From assembly GCA_021234155.1 (NCBI GenBank), contig JAJEKV010000002.1, positions 26,214,617 to 26,278,616 on the forward strand: DNA of 64,000 nucleotides. The letters run 5' to 3'. The notes beneath the pieces are model-generated. The model worked only from the letters and a program-made list of their open reading frames with translations, was not told the origin of the DNA and ran no database searches. Positions 22,193 through 34,700 of this stretch are shown here, in pieces (within the stretch, counting starts at the first letter, position 1; each line of letters begins with the position of its first letter). This DNA is from Isoetes taiwanensis. Its lineage: Eukaryota > Streptophyta > Lycopodiopsida > Isoetales > Isoetaceae. The translations under genes were made by a program, and so were the position numbers.

Positions 22193-22639
22193 GTTCACCT
22201 ACAACAAATTAGCAGAAATGTGAGTCCCCAAATTAAACATAGATTCAACAATGGATAAAGAAATATTTAGACACACAATGTCTTGACCACTACCCTTTCC
22301 AGTTCAGGATTTCTGCACATAGCTCTTTGCAAGCTTTCTACCCTTTCAAATTCAGGATTTTTGCACGTAGCTTTTTGTGATCTTATCCTATTATCAGTTA
22401 TAGGAGCTCAAAACTATGTCCTTCAAGAAGACATATGGATATAAGTAACCTAGAATATGCCCCAATATCAAACATGAACAAAAAAAAGGCAAAAAATCCA
22501 AGCACAAACTTAGAGGATATTGGAACCTTGCAAATCCTTTGGAAAGGGAAGGATTCTAGAACATCTTCTCCACTCTTCAAGAGTTTTAAATCTGTAGCCT
22601 GTAAAAAGAGAAGCCGCACATGTACTCACATCCATGTGT
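22193..22639. repeat. direct duplication, copy 2
   Basis: Second copy of 20451-20859, about 1.74 kb downstream. The poly-A run, the aatccaagcacaaacttag segment and the end cacatccatgtgt are shared. This indicates internal growth of the non-autonomous hAT element or insertion of the same sequence twice. Confidence 0.85.
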
Positions 22640-23970
22640 CAGGTCTACAATTTTCCATTCTGGTTTATACCATATCACAGCTCCCCCTATCATAACCCCA
22701 ATGCTCTGGATCAAATCATCTAAGACATGCAAATGAGGCCATGGCAACTACACTCGCAAAGAATGATGACAGATTAGGGCAATAGAATAACTAAGTAGGT
22801 GAATCGAATATACCTAAGTTGCATGCGAAAGAGCATAATTTGATAAGGAAAAATAGGAAGTTTTCAAGCAATCAAACATATGTACCTCGACCATTCTTTG
22901 TTGCCGCAAGCCGGATAACATGTAAGCTCCCGATCGAGTTTAGGGTAATAGCTTTGATCCCTTGCTTGGGTCCAAGTCGTCAAGGGCTCCGGAAAAACCA
23001 CGCCACAAAACGAAAACTTGTGCAAAAACGCGAAACTCATTCTTTGAAGATAGGGTAGCTAAAAGGCCGACCTGTATTCATTAGAAGAGCTGGAATAATC
23101 CTTTAACAATTCTTGAGTTATGATGCCGCCCTTTCTCTCAGTAAGATATGGAGGTCAAATAATTGAGTGGAAATCACACAAATGGAAATGAAGAAATAAG
23201 TTAAATTCTTGCAAAAGACAAAAGGGGAGAAATCTTACAGAGAATATAAAACCTCTCTACGGATATGCAAACAATAGATATGCAACCGATTTCCCCTAGA
23301 TTTGTGGCTTAAGATCTTCTTTGCGGGATATGCATACCCACGGGGAAAGGACAAAATTAGAACACGGAAGAAATGCTTCGATTATCGGTGATAACCCAAA
23401 ACCCTATACACGGTCTTCAAACTCACGGCCGTAGATCGTAACTCTAGAGCAAATAATTCTGACGTGACCTGCATGCCGAGCTCTACTCCCTCGATCGGAT
23501 GAGGTGGAGCCAAGCCAAAAGACAGAAGAAGAATTCGGGACAAAAACCTAGTTAAAAAAAAATCATACGAAAACCCAACCCCAGATGATCCGACAGCGCT
23601 AAAAATTTTTCCCTTAGGCGTCTTCTTCTGCGGATCGTCAGCTACAATCTATATGGCAGATGCTTGAAATCACATGGATATAGGATCATTCGACAGCTTT
23701 GCAGTTTCCAATCGTGGAGCAGGGCGGATGAGACTGTCCACGAAACCAAAAAGCCCTTGAAAATGATACCATAAAAACTTGTCCCGATTTTTGGAATGAC
23801 GGAAATATTTTCCGGCGGCGAAAACCCACGAAATCTTATGAAATCAATTAAAAAAAAATCCAAAAACATTTTCGGGACATCGGAAAAACCGAATTTAAAC
23901 AATAGGATAAGAATTTCATATACAAGGATAAATAAGTTTAAGAATATCATATATTTGAATAAACAAAATC
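22640..23970. other. non-coding interior of the hAT element
   Basis: No reading frame with a recognisable motif. The stretch 23280-23640 is richer in CG dinucleotides than its surroundings and may be a captured gene 5' region, but no exon is identifiable. Confidence 0.4.
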
Positions 23971-23974
23971 ACAG

Positions 23975-24125
23975 TCTAAGGATTTTTTAAGATTTTTAAG
24001 GATTTTTAAAGATTTTTAAGGATTTTAGAGATTTTTAACGTATTTTATATGAAATACGTTTTTAAAGATTTTTTCAAAAAATTTTAAAAATCTTCAAAAA
24101 ATCTTAAAAACATTTTTTAAAGGTA
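23975..24125. repeat. hAT subterminal repeat cluster
   Basis: GATTTTTAA-type motifs occur about six times in one orientation (23980-24040), then appear as the complement TTAAAAATCTT (24080-24110) just inside the right TIR. Related gatttttat/aaaaatcc motifs lie inside the left TIR (18478-18515). Clustered subterminal motifs are typical hAT transposase-binding sites; that role is inferred. Confidence 0.65.
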
Positions 24126-24160
24126 CGGATTTTGACATACTTAACAACATTGCTATTTTG

Positions 24161-24761
24161 TCACAATTGTAACATTTTTGTGTCTCGGAGCTCTCTGCTT
24201 TGGCTGCCAGAGCCAAATCTTCCTTGCCTCCGCCCCTTTTGACTCCCATTTGATTTCCTTCCTCCATAAGAATCTGTTGGCATGCCCATTCAGTCTGAAC
24301 ATGCTCGCATGACCCTATGAGGTTCTTTACATTGTTGTAAGATGCTGGTAAACCAAGCAAAAGGGCTCCTACTATCAAGTCATCGTCCAATCCTTTTTCT
24401 AAGCCCTTCAACTGCAAAGCATAGGCCTTAATTTTGGAGATAGCACAATTGACGCAATCCTTCAGCTTAGTGGTGAAAATCACTGAGTAGAGATTGGCCT
24501 GATGAGAAAGATGTTTTCTCTTATAGATCTTGGCAAGCTACTCCCATACTTCTTTGGTGCTCTCAGTTGCCTCAACTTGGGCAATCATTGTATCGTCAAG
24601 ATACCGCATAAGCCTATTTCTGGCCTCCCAATCCTTTTACCTCCACTTGACCAGAGCCTCATTTCTAGTTTCTCCATCTAAAGCAGTTTCTTCCTTCAAT
24701 ACCTGTGCAGCGGTCTTTTGAGAAACTGGCTTCGTGTCATCGCCAGAGACTATATGCCATA
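24161..24761 (-). pseudogene. copia gag (5' part)
   Basis: Read on the minus strand: GLWHIVSGDDTKP (early gag motif), ETALDGETRNEALVKWR, then IFTTKLKDCVNCAISKIKAY, LEKGLDDDLIVGALLLGLPA (UBN2-type gag), EEGNQMGVKRGGGK and the first half of the zinc knuckle, CYNCDKI. An in-frame TAG lies near 24537-24540. The frame loses its N-terminus where satellite sequence starts at about 24762. Gag would form the virus-like particle and bind RNA. Confidence 0.85.
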
Positions 24762-25073
24762 GGCCCTTCTTCGGGAAGGCCCAAAAGATTCCTAGATCGG
24801 TCCGGGGGAACTTGTCAAACCGCGAAGCGTCCTGAGGTCGACCTTGTAGAAACCGGAGTGTTTTGTCGTTCGGGCACCGGGGAGGCTTCGGAATGGCAAA
24901 TCGACTTCGCCAAGTCGTCCTGAATGGCAAAATTACCCTAGGGAGCAAGTTACAAGGTCGGCTTTGCAAAAGAAAGAAACACCTACGCCCTGCACGACAT
25001 TATCCGGCATCCACATCCTAGGCCAATTGACTACGAGTGTGCTGGACATGACCTACTTTGGCACTTCTTGAAG
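24762..25073 (+). repeat. isolated partial satellite monomer at the copia junction
   Basis: It matches the internal part of the satellite from gcccttcttcgggaaggccc to ctactttggc. The join to copia gag lies within a shared ggcccttctt-like string, so the exact breakpoint is ambiguous by a few bases. Confidence 0.8.
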
Positions 25074-25368
25074 GTAAAGCTGGACATGTCCCGAACTAAA
25101 GCCTCATAAATTACAGTACCTGACAAATGGAAAAGGAGACGACACCTCTGAAAGAGTTTTTTTTTTTTAAATCTAAAAAGAGGCAAGGGCTAGTAACTAT
25201 ATCTAGAAACAGCCACCACGGCCAATTACCCTTCCTGCTTTAATGCATATTTAATCATAAATTTATTTTCCTTTAAAATGAGCTTGAGACTAAATGCATG
25301 ACGCAATTATGCAGAGTGACTTGTCATCTCAGCTGGAACGTAAAAAATTGCAAGAAAAAAAAAAAAAC
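25074..25368. other. non-satellite spacer between the first monomer fragment and the array
   Basis: About 295 bp, AT-rich, containing T12 and A13 tracts and no reading frame of note. It does not match the satellite or the copia coding region. It could be a remnant of the original locus or of a small insertion. Confidence 0.6.
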
Positions 25369-26429
25369 TTGGCACCCTTCCCCAAGTCAAACGAGGCCAG
25401 GACCTTGCAGGGCTCCCTCACAAGAAACGAGAGTCGGGACCCCAGGAGGCGGGATCCAAAAAAGTTCCCGAGGCAGCCCTTCCTGGCAGCGCTCCCACGG
25501 TACCACCCTCTGGGATCCCGGTTTCCCTATCCGACCGTTGGATCCTCCATTCAGGGGCCCTTCTTCGGGAAGGCCCAAAAGATTCCTAGATCGGTTCGGG
25601 AGAGCTTATCAAACTGCGGAGCGTCCTAAGGTCGACCTTGTAGAAACCGGAGTGTTTTGTCGTTCGGGCATCGGGGAGGCTCCAGAATGGCAAATCGACC
25701 TCGCCAAGTCGTCCGAAATAGCGAAATTACCCTAGGGAGCAAGTTACAAGGTTGGTTTTGCAAAAGAAAGAAACACTCACGCCCTCCACGACAGTATCCA
25801 GCATCCACATCCTAGGCCAATTGACTACAAGTGTGCCGGACATGAGCTACTTTGGCGCTTCTTTGAGGTCGGGTGGTCTTCTGGCCATGGAACTTGATCC
25901 CCCGGGCAATGTCAACGTTCTGAGTCCATTTGCAGACCCAAATCACGGTTCCGGAGGGGAGGGTTCGCCCGTCCGTCTCCAGGGCCTTGGGGAGAGGACT
26001 TTCGGGACAAGCAGCTTCCGGGGGGATTTAGGGTCCATACTCTGGCTTCAATACCCCCACTCCACGTCAAGATACTGCACAAGATCCCGGCCAAATCTGA
26101 CAAGGAGAGGGCCTCCGAAACATAAACCCTGTGGGTTGACAGGTTCTAGAACGGTTTGTGTTTTGGGGGCCGGGGTTTGGTCTGTTGCAGTTGGGACATG
26201 GCTGAGAAGCTGCGACCGATAACATGGAGCAAGGGGAACTGACAGAACGGAGTTTGGGCCTGTCCTCCTCCCGATGTGGCAATTAGAAGTCGGGGGGTGC
26301 TTTTTGCAGTGGCAAGACATTCATAAATTCGTAATTAGTGCATTGTACGAAAATAAATTCTGATTTTTTGCCAGCTGGATTCCTAATTCATCTCCAGCAC
26401 ACAGCCCAATTTTCGGAATTTTTGGAGAA

Positions 26430-29400
26430 GGTCTAGATGAAAGGGTTAGCATTAGAACGGTCGGGGCAGGCCGTTGCGGGCCAACCGAGCTGGCACCCTT
26501 CCCCAAGTCAAACGAGGCCAGGACCTTGCAGGGCTCCCTCATAAGAAGGGAGAGTCCGGACCCCAGGAGGCGGGATCCAAAAAAGTTCCCGAGGCAGCCC
26601 TTCCTGGCAGCACTCCCACGGTGGGCGGTACGCTAATGACCACCCTCCCGGAGCCCGGTTCCCCTATCCGACTGTTGGATCCTCCGTTCAGGGGCCCTTC
26701 TTCGGGAATGCCCAAAAGATTCCTAGATCGGTCCAGGGGAACTTGTCAAACCGCGAAGCGTCCTGAGGTCGGCCTTGTAGAAACCGCAGTATTTTGTCGT
26801 TCAGGCACCGGGGAGGCTCCGGAATGGCACCGGGGAGGTCGCCCGTCCGTCCCCAGGGCCTTGAGGAGAGGACTTTCGGGGCAAGCAATTTCTGGGGGGA
26901 TTTTAGGGTCCGTGCTCTGGAGTCAACACCCCCACTCCATGTCAAGACACGGCGCAAAGGTCCTGGCCGAATCTGACAAGGAGAGGGCCTCCGAAACGTA
27001 AACCCTGTGGGTTACTAGGTTCTAGAAGGGTTTGCATTTTGGGGGCCGAGTTTTGGTCTGTTGCAGTTGGAACGTGGCCGAGAGGCTGCGGCCGAGAATA
27101 GCGGAGCAAGGGGAACTGCCAGAACGGAGTTTGGGCCTGTCCTCCTCCCGATGTGGCAATTAGAAGTCGAGGGGCGCTTTTGTAGTGGCAAGACATTCAT
27201 AAATTCGTAATTACTGCATTGTACGAAAATAGATTACGATTTTTGCCACCGGATTCCTAATTTATCTCCAAAGACAAGCTCAATTTTTCAGAATTTTAGG
27301 AGAAGGTCTAGATCAAAGGGTTAGCATTAGAACGGCCGGGGGCAGCCCATTGCGGGCAACCGAAGTGGCACCGTTCCCCAAGTCAAACGAGGCCAGGACC
27401 TTGCGGGGCTCCCCTCACAAGAGGGGAGAGTGGGACCCCGTGAGGCGGGGATCCAAAAAGTTCCCGAGGTAGCCCTTCCCGGCAAAGACTCCCACGGTGG
27501 TGATGCGCTAATGACCACCCTCCCGAGCCCGGTTCCTCTAGCCCATCGTTAGATCCTCCTCCGCGGGGGACCTTCTTCGGGAAGGCCCAAAAGATTCCTA
27601 GATCGGTCCGGGGGAACTTGTCAAACCGTGGAGCCTCCTGAGGTCGACCTTCTAGAAACCGCAGTATTTTGTCGTTCGGGCACTCGGGAGGCTCCGGAAT
27701 GGCAAATCGACTTTGGCAAGTCGTCGGAATGGCGAAATTACCCTAGGGAGCAAGTTACAAGGTCAGTTTTTGCAAAAAGAAAGAAAACACTCACCCTCCA
27801 CGACAAAGATCCCAGATCCACATCCTAGGTCAATTGACTACGAGTGTGCTGGACATGAGCTACTTTGGCGCTTCTTGGAGGTCGGGTGGTCTTCTGGCCA
27901 CGGAACTTGGTCCCCAGGGCAATATCGACGTTATGAGTCCATTGGCAGAGCCAAATCATGGTTCGGAGAGGGGAGGTTGCCCGTCCATCCCCAGGGCCTT
28001 GGGGAGAGGACTTTGGGCAAGCAAACTTAGGGGGATTTTAGGGTCCGGTGCAAGAGGAGTCAACACCCCCCACTCCACGTCAAGACACGGCGCAAGGTCC
28101 CGGCCGAATCTGACAAGGAGAGGGCCTCTTAAACGGAGACCCCGTGGGTTGCCGTGTGTTCTAGAAGGATTTGCATTTTGGGGGCCGAAGTTTTGGTCTT
28201 TGCGGTTGAACGCATTGGCGAGAGGTCGCCAAGAAATGCGGAGCAAGGGGAACCGGCGGAACGGAGTTTGGGTCTGTCCTAAATCCTCCCGATGTGGCAA
28301 TTAGAAGTCGAGGGGCTTTTGCAAAGTGGCAAGACATTCATAAATTGTAATTATTGCATCCACATCCTAAAATAGATTACGATTTTTGCCGGACATTTGG
28401 ATTCCTAATTCATCTCCAAAGACACGAACTCAATTTTCAAAATTTTTGGAGAAGGTCTAGATCAAAGGGTTAGCATTAGAACGGTCAGGGGCAGCCCGCT
28501 ATGGGCAACCGAGCTGGCACCGTTCCCCAAGTCAAACGAGGCCGGGACCTTGCGAGGGGCTCCCTCACAAGAGGGGAGGTCAGGACCCCGTGAGGGGATC
28601 CAAAAAGAGAGGAGCCCGGTTCCCCTAGCCGATTGTTGGATCCTCCGCTCGGGGGCCCTTCTTGGGGAAGGCCCAAAAGATTCCTAGATCGGTCCGGGGG
28701 AACTTGTCAAACCGCGGAGCGTCCTGAGGTCGACCTTGTAGAAACCATAGTATTTTGTCGTTCGGGCACTGGGGAAGCTCCGGAATGGCAAATCGACTTT
28801 GCCAAGTCATCCGGAATGGCGAAATTACCCTAGCGAGTAAGTTACAAGTCAGTTTTGCAAAAGAAAGAAACACTCACACCCTCCACGACAGTACCTGGCA
28901 TCCACATCCTAGGTCAATTGACTACGAGTGTGTTGGACATGAGCTACTTTGGCGCTTCTTGGAGGTCGGGTGGTCTTCTAGCCACGGAACTTGGTCCCCA
29001 GGGCAATATCGGCGTTCTGAGTCCATTGGCAGAGCCAAATCATGCTTCCGGAGAGGGGAGGTCGCCCGTCCGTCCCCAGGGCCTTGGGGAGAGGACTTTC
29101 GGGGCAAGCAGCTTCCGGGGGGATTTTAGGGTCCCTGCTCTGGAGTCAACACCCCCACTCCATGTCAAGACACGGCGCAAGATCCCGGGCCGAACCGACA
29201 AGGAGAGGGCCTCCTCAAACGTAAACCCTCCGGGTTGCCATGTTCTAGAAAGGTTTGCATTTTGGGGGCCGAAGTTTTGGTCTCGTTGCGGTTCGAACGC
29301 GTGGCGAGAGGCTGCGGCTGAGAACACGGAGCAAGGGAACTGACGGAACGGAGTTTGGGCCTGTCCTCCTCCCGATGTGGCAATTAGAAGTCGGGGGTGC

Positions 29401-31700
29401 TTTTGCAATGGCAAGACATTCATAAATTCGTAATTAATGCATTGTACAAAAATAAATTCTGATTTTTTGCCAGCTGGATTCCTAATTCATCTCCACAAGT
29501 CAAACGAGGCCAGGACCTTGCAAGGCTCCCTCACAAGAGGGGAGAGTCCGGACCTCAGGAGGCGGGATCCAAAAAAGTTCCCGAGGTAGCCCTTCCTGGC
29601 AGCACTCCCACGGTGGGCGGTATGCTAATGACCACCCTCCCGGAGCCCCGTTCCCCTAGCCGACTGTTGGATCCTCCGTTTACGGGCCCTTCTTTGGGAA
29701 GGCCCAAAAGATTCCTAGATCGGTCCGGGGGAACTTGTCAAAACGCGGAGCGTCCTGAGGTCGACCTTGTAGAAACCGCAGTATTTTGTCGTTCGGGCAC
29801 TGGGGGGCAAATCGACTTTGCCAAGTCGTCCGGAATGGCGAAATTACCCTAGGGAGCAAGTTACAAGGTCAGTTTTGCAAAAGAAAGAAACACTCACGCC
29901 CTCCACGACATTATCCGGCATCCACATCCTAGGTCAATTGACTACGAGTGTGCTGGACATGAGCTACTTTGGCGCTTCTCGGAGGTGGGTGGTCTTCTCG
30001 CCACCGGAACTTGGTCCCCAAGGCAATATTGATGTTCTCGAGTCCATTGGCGGGGGCCAAATCATGGTTCCGGAGAGGGGAGGTCGCCCGTTCGTCCCCA
30101 GGGCCTTGGGGAGAGGACTTCCGGGGCAAGCAGCCTTAGGGGGATTTTTAGGGTCCGGTGGCTGCGGAGTCAACACCCCCACTCCATGTCAAGACGCGGC
30201 GCAAGGTCCTGGCCGAATCTGACAAGGAGAGGGCCTCCGAAACGTAAACCCTCTGGGTTGCGATGTTCTAGAAAGGTTTGCATTTTGGGGGCCGAGTTTT
30301 GGTCTGTTGCAGTTGGAACGTGGCCGAGAGGCTGCGGCCGAGAACACGGAGCAAGGGGAACTGACGGAACGGAGTTTGGGCCTGTCCTCCTCCCGATGTG
30401 GCAATTAGAAGTCGGGGGGTGCTTTTGCAGTGGCAAGACATTCATAAATTCGTAATTAATGCATTGTACAAAAATAAATTCTGATTTTTTGCTAGGTGGA
30501 TTCCTAATTCATCTTCAGCACATAGCTCAATTTTCGGAATTTTCGGAGAAGGTCTAGATCAAAGGGTTAGCATTAGAACGGTCGGGGCAACCCGTTGCGG
30601 GGCAACCGAGCTGGCACCGTTCCCCAAGTCAAACGAGGCCAGGACCTTGCAGGGCTCCCTCACAAGAGGGGAGAGTCCGGACCCCAGGAGGCGGGATCCA
30701 AAAAAGTTCCCGAGGTAGCCCTTCCTGGCAGCACTCCTACGGTGGGCGGTATGCTAATGACCACCCTCCCGGAGCCCCGTTCCCCTAGCCGACTGTTGGA
30801 TCCTCCGTTTAGGGGCCCTTCTTTGGGAAGGCCCAAAAGATTCCTAGATCGGTCCGGGGGAACTTGTCAAACCGCGGAGCGTCCTGAGGTCGACCTTTTA
30901 GAAACCTCAGTATTTTGTCGTTGGGGCACTGGGGAGGTTCCGGAATGGCAAATCGACTTTGCCAAGTCGTCCGGAATGACGAAATTACCCTAGGGAGCAA
31001 GTTACAAGATCAGTTTTGCAAAAGAAAGAAACACTCACGCCCTCCACGACAGTATCCGGCATCCACATCCTAGGTCAATTGACTACGAGTGTGCTGGACA
31101 TGAGCTACTTTGGCGCTTCTTGGAGGTCGGGTGGATTTTTTGCCAGCTGGATTCCTAATTCATCTCCAGCACACAGCTCAATTTTCAGAATTTTCGGAGA
31201 AGGTCTAGATCAAAGGGTTAGCATTAGAACGGTCGAGGCAACCCCTTGCGGGGCAACCGAGCTGGCACCGTTCCCCAAGTCAAACGAGGCTAGGACCTTG
31301 CAGGGCTCCCTCACAAGACGGGAGAGTCCGGACCCCAGGAGGCGGGATCCAAAAAAGTTCCCGAGGTAGCCCTTCCTGGCAGCACTCCCACGGTGGGTGG
31401 TACGCTAATGACCACCCTCCCGGAGCCCGGTTCCCCTAGCCGACTGTTGGATCCTCCGTTTAGGGGCCCTTCTTTGGGAAGGCCCAAAAGATTCCTAGAT
31501 CGGTCCGGGGGAACTTGTCAAACCGCGGAGCGTCCTGAGGTCGACCTTCTAGAAACTGCAGTATTTTGTCGTTCGGGCACTGGGGAGGCTCCGGAATGGC
31601 AAATCGACGGCGAAATTACCCTAGGGAGCAAGTTACAAGGTCAGTTTTGCAAAAGAAAGAAACACTCACGCCCTCCACGACAGTATCCGGCATCCACATC
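26430..31700 (+). repeat. second-level duplication, copy A (~5 kb)
   Basis: The monomer order and the rare deletions here (the 0.87-kb unit joined at aatggcaccggggaggtcg near 26824, the short junction near 28617, the landmark-less unit at 29496) recur in the same order about 10.52-10.55 kb downstream. Confidence 0.8.
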
Positions 31701-34700
31701 CTAGGTCAATTGACTACGAGTGTGCTGGACATGAGCTACTTTGGCGCTTCTTGGAGGTCGGGTGGTCTTCTGGCCACGGAACTTGGTCCCCAGGGCAATA
31801 TCGACGTTCTGAGTCCATTGGCAGAGCCAAATCATGGTTCCGGAGAGGGGAGGTCACCCATCCGTCCCCAGGGCCTTGGGGAGAGGACTTTCGGGGCAAG
31901 CAGCTTCCGGGGGGATTTTAGGGTCCGTGCTCTGGAGTCAACGCCCCCACTCCATGTCAAGACAGGCGCAAGGTCCTGGCCGAATCTGACAAGGAGAGGG
32001 CCTCCGAAACGTAAACCCTGTGGGTTGACAGGTTCTAGAAGGGTTTGCGTATTGGGGGCCGAGTTTTGGTCTGTTGCAGTTGGGACGTGGCCGAGAAACT
32101 GCGGCCGAGAACATGGAGTAAGGGGAACTGACGGAATGGAGTTTGGGCCTGTCCTCCTCCCGATGTGGCAATTAGAAGTCGAGGGGTGCTTTTGCAGTGG
32201 CAAGACATTCATAAATTCGTAATTAATGCATTGTACGAAAATAAATTCTGATTTTTTGCCAGCTGGATTCCTAATTCATCTCCAGCACACATCTCAATTT
32301 TCAGAATTTTCGGAGAAGGACTAGATCAAAGGGTTAGCATTAGAACGGTCGGGGCAGCCCGTTGCGGGGCAACCGAGCTGGCACCCTTCCCCAAGTCAAA
32401 CGAGGCCACGACCTTGCCGGGCTCCCTCACAAGAGGGGAGAGTCCGGACCCCAGGAGGCGGGATCCAAAAAAGTTCCCGAGGCAGCCCTTCCTGGCAGCA
32501 CTCCCACGGTGGGCGGTACGCTAATGACCACCCTCCCGGAGCCCCGTTCCCCTAGCCCACTGTTGGATCCTCCGTTCAGGGGCCCTTCTTCGGGAAGGCC
32601 CAAAAGATTCCTAGATCGGTCCGGGGGAACTTGTCAAACCGCGGAGCGTCCTGAGGTCGACCTTCTAGAAACCGCAGTATTTTGTCGTTCGGGCACTGGA
32701 GAGGTTCCGGAATGACAAATCGACTTTGCCAAGTCGTCCGGAATGGCGAAATTACCCTAGGGAGCAAGTTACAAGGTCAGTTTTGCAAAAGAAAGAAACA
32801 CTCACGCCCTCCACGACAGTATCCGGCATCCACATCCTAGGTCAATTGACTACGAGTGTGCTGGACATGAGCTACTTTGGCGTTTCTTGGAGGTCGGGTG
32901 GATTTTTTGCCAGCTGGATTCCTAATTCATCTCCAGCACACAGCTCAATTTTCAGAATTTTCGGAGAAGGTCTAGATCAAAGGGTTAGCATTAGAACGGT
33001 CGGGGCAGCCCCTTGCGGGGCAACCGAGCTGGCACCGTTCCCCAAGTCAAACGAGGCTAGGACCTTGCAGGGCTCCCTCACAAGAGGGGAGAGTCCGGAC
33101 CCCAGGAGGCGGGATCCAAAAAAGTTCCTGAGGTAGCCCTTCCTGGCAGCACTCCCACGGTAATGACCACCCTCCCGGAGCCCGGTTCCCCTAGCCGACT
33201 GTTGGATCCTCCGTTCAGGGGCCCTTCTTCGGGAAGGCCCAAAAGATTTCTAGATCGGTCCGGGGGAACTTGTCAAACCGCGGAGCGTCCTGAGGTCGAC
33301 CTTCTAGAAACTGCAGTATTTTGTCGTTCGGGCACTGGGGAGGCTCCGGAATGGCAAATCGACGGCGAAATTACCCTAGGGAGCAAGTTACAAGGTCAGT
33401 TTTGCAAAAGAAAGAAACACTCACGCCCTCCACGACAGTATCCGGCATCCACATCCTAGGTCAATTGACTACGAGTGTGCTGGACATGAGCTACTTTGGC
33501 GCTTCTTGGAGGTCGGGTGGTCTTCTGGCCACGGAACTTGGTCCCCAGGGCAATATCGACGTTCTGAGTCCATTGGCAGAGCCAAATCATGGTTCCGGAG
33601 AGGGGAGGTCACCCATCCGTCCCCAGGGCCTTGGGGAGAGGACTTTCGGGGCAAGCAGCTTCCGGGGGGATTTTAGGGTCCGTGCTCTGGAGTCAACGCC
33701 CCCACTCCATGTCAAGACAGGCGCAAGGTCCTGGCCGAATCTGACAAGGAGAGGGCCTCCGAAATGTAAACCCTGTGGGTTGCCAGGTTTTAGAAGGATT
33801 TGCATTTTGGGGGCCGAGTTTTGGTCTGTTGCAGTTGGAACGTGGCCGAGAGGCTGCGGCTGAGAATAGCGGAGCAAGGGGAACTGACGGAACGGAGTTT
33901 GGGCCTGTCCTCCTCCCGATGTGGCAATTAGAAGTCGAGGGGCTTTTTGCGGTGGCAAGACATTCATAAATTGCGTAATTTCTGCATTGTACTAAAAATA
34001 GATTCTGATTTTTTGCCAGCTGGATTCCTAATTCATCTCCAGCACACAGCTCAATTTTCAGAATTTTCGGAGAAGGTCTAGATCAAAGGGTTAGCATTAG
34101 AACGGTCGGGGCAGCCCGTTGCGGGGCAACCGAGATGGCACCGTTCCCCAAGTCAAACGAGGCCAGGACCTTGCAGGGGTCCCTCACAAGAGGGGAGAGT
34201 CCGGGACCCAGGCGGGATCCAAAAGATCCCGAGGTAGCCCTTCCCGGCAAAGCACTCCCACGGGTGGGGCGATGCGCTTAATGACCACCCTCCCGGAGCC
34301 CGGTTCCCCTAGCCCACTGTTGGATCCTCCGTTCAGTGGCCCTTCTTCGGGAAGGCCCAAAAGATTCCTAGATCGGTCCGGGGGAACTTGTCAAACCGCG
34401 GAGCGTCTTGAGGTCGACGTTGTAGAAACCGCTGTATTTTGTCGTTCGGGCACTGGGGAGGCTCTGGAATGACAAATCGACTTTGCCAAGTCGTCCGGAA
34501 TGGCGAAATTACCCTAGGGAGCAAGTTACAAGGTCAGTTTTGCAAAAGAAAGAAACACTCACGCCCTCCACGACAGTATCCGGCATCCACATCCTAGGTC
34601 AATTGACTACGAGTGTGCTGGACATGAGCTACTTTGGCGCTTCTTGGAGGTCGGGTGGATTTTTTGCCAGCTGGATTCCTAATTCATCTCCAGCACACAG

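Larger units (their letters stand above)
18435..24152. mobile_element. 5.7-kb hAT-type non-autonomous transposon inside copia gag
   Basis: Perfect 12-bp terminal inverted repeats, CAATGTTGTTAA (18435-18446) and its complement (24141-24152), are flanked by a perfect 8-bp duplication ctattttg (18427-18434 and 24153-24160). Excision in silico restores the copia CYNCDKIGHIARHC zinc knuckle. An 8-bp duplication and CARTGTTG-type ends indicate hAT. Both subterminal regions contain gtaccttta followed by A/T-rich motifs. No transposase reading frame is visible, so it depends on an enzyme in trans. It contains a Helitron end and internal duplications. Confidence 0.88.
11753..24761 (-). mobile_element. 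Ty1/copia retrotransposon, nested and 5'-truncated
   Basis: On the minus strand the order is gag, protease, integrase, reverse transcriptase, RNase H, polypurine tract, 3' LTR, which is the Ty1/copia order. Four insertions split it: 14068-14298, 14684-15100, 15580-17454 and 18435-24152. Subtracting these leaves about 4.77 kb including one LTR, which fits a complete copia element lacking its 5' LTR and primer-binding site. The missing end is where satellite sequence begins (24762). Many frameshifts and stops make it inactive. Confidence 0.85.
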
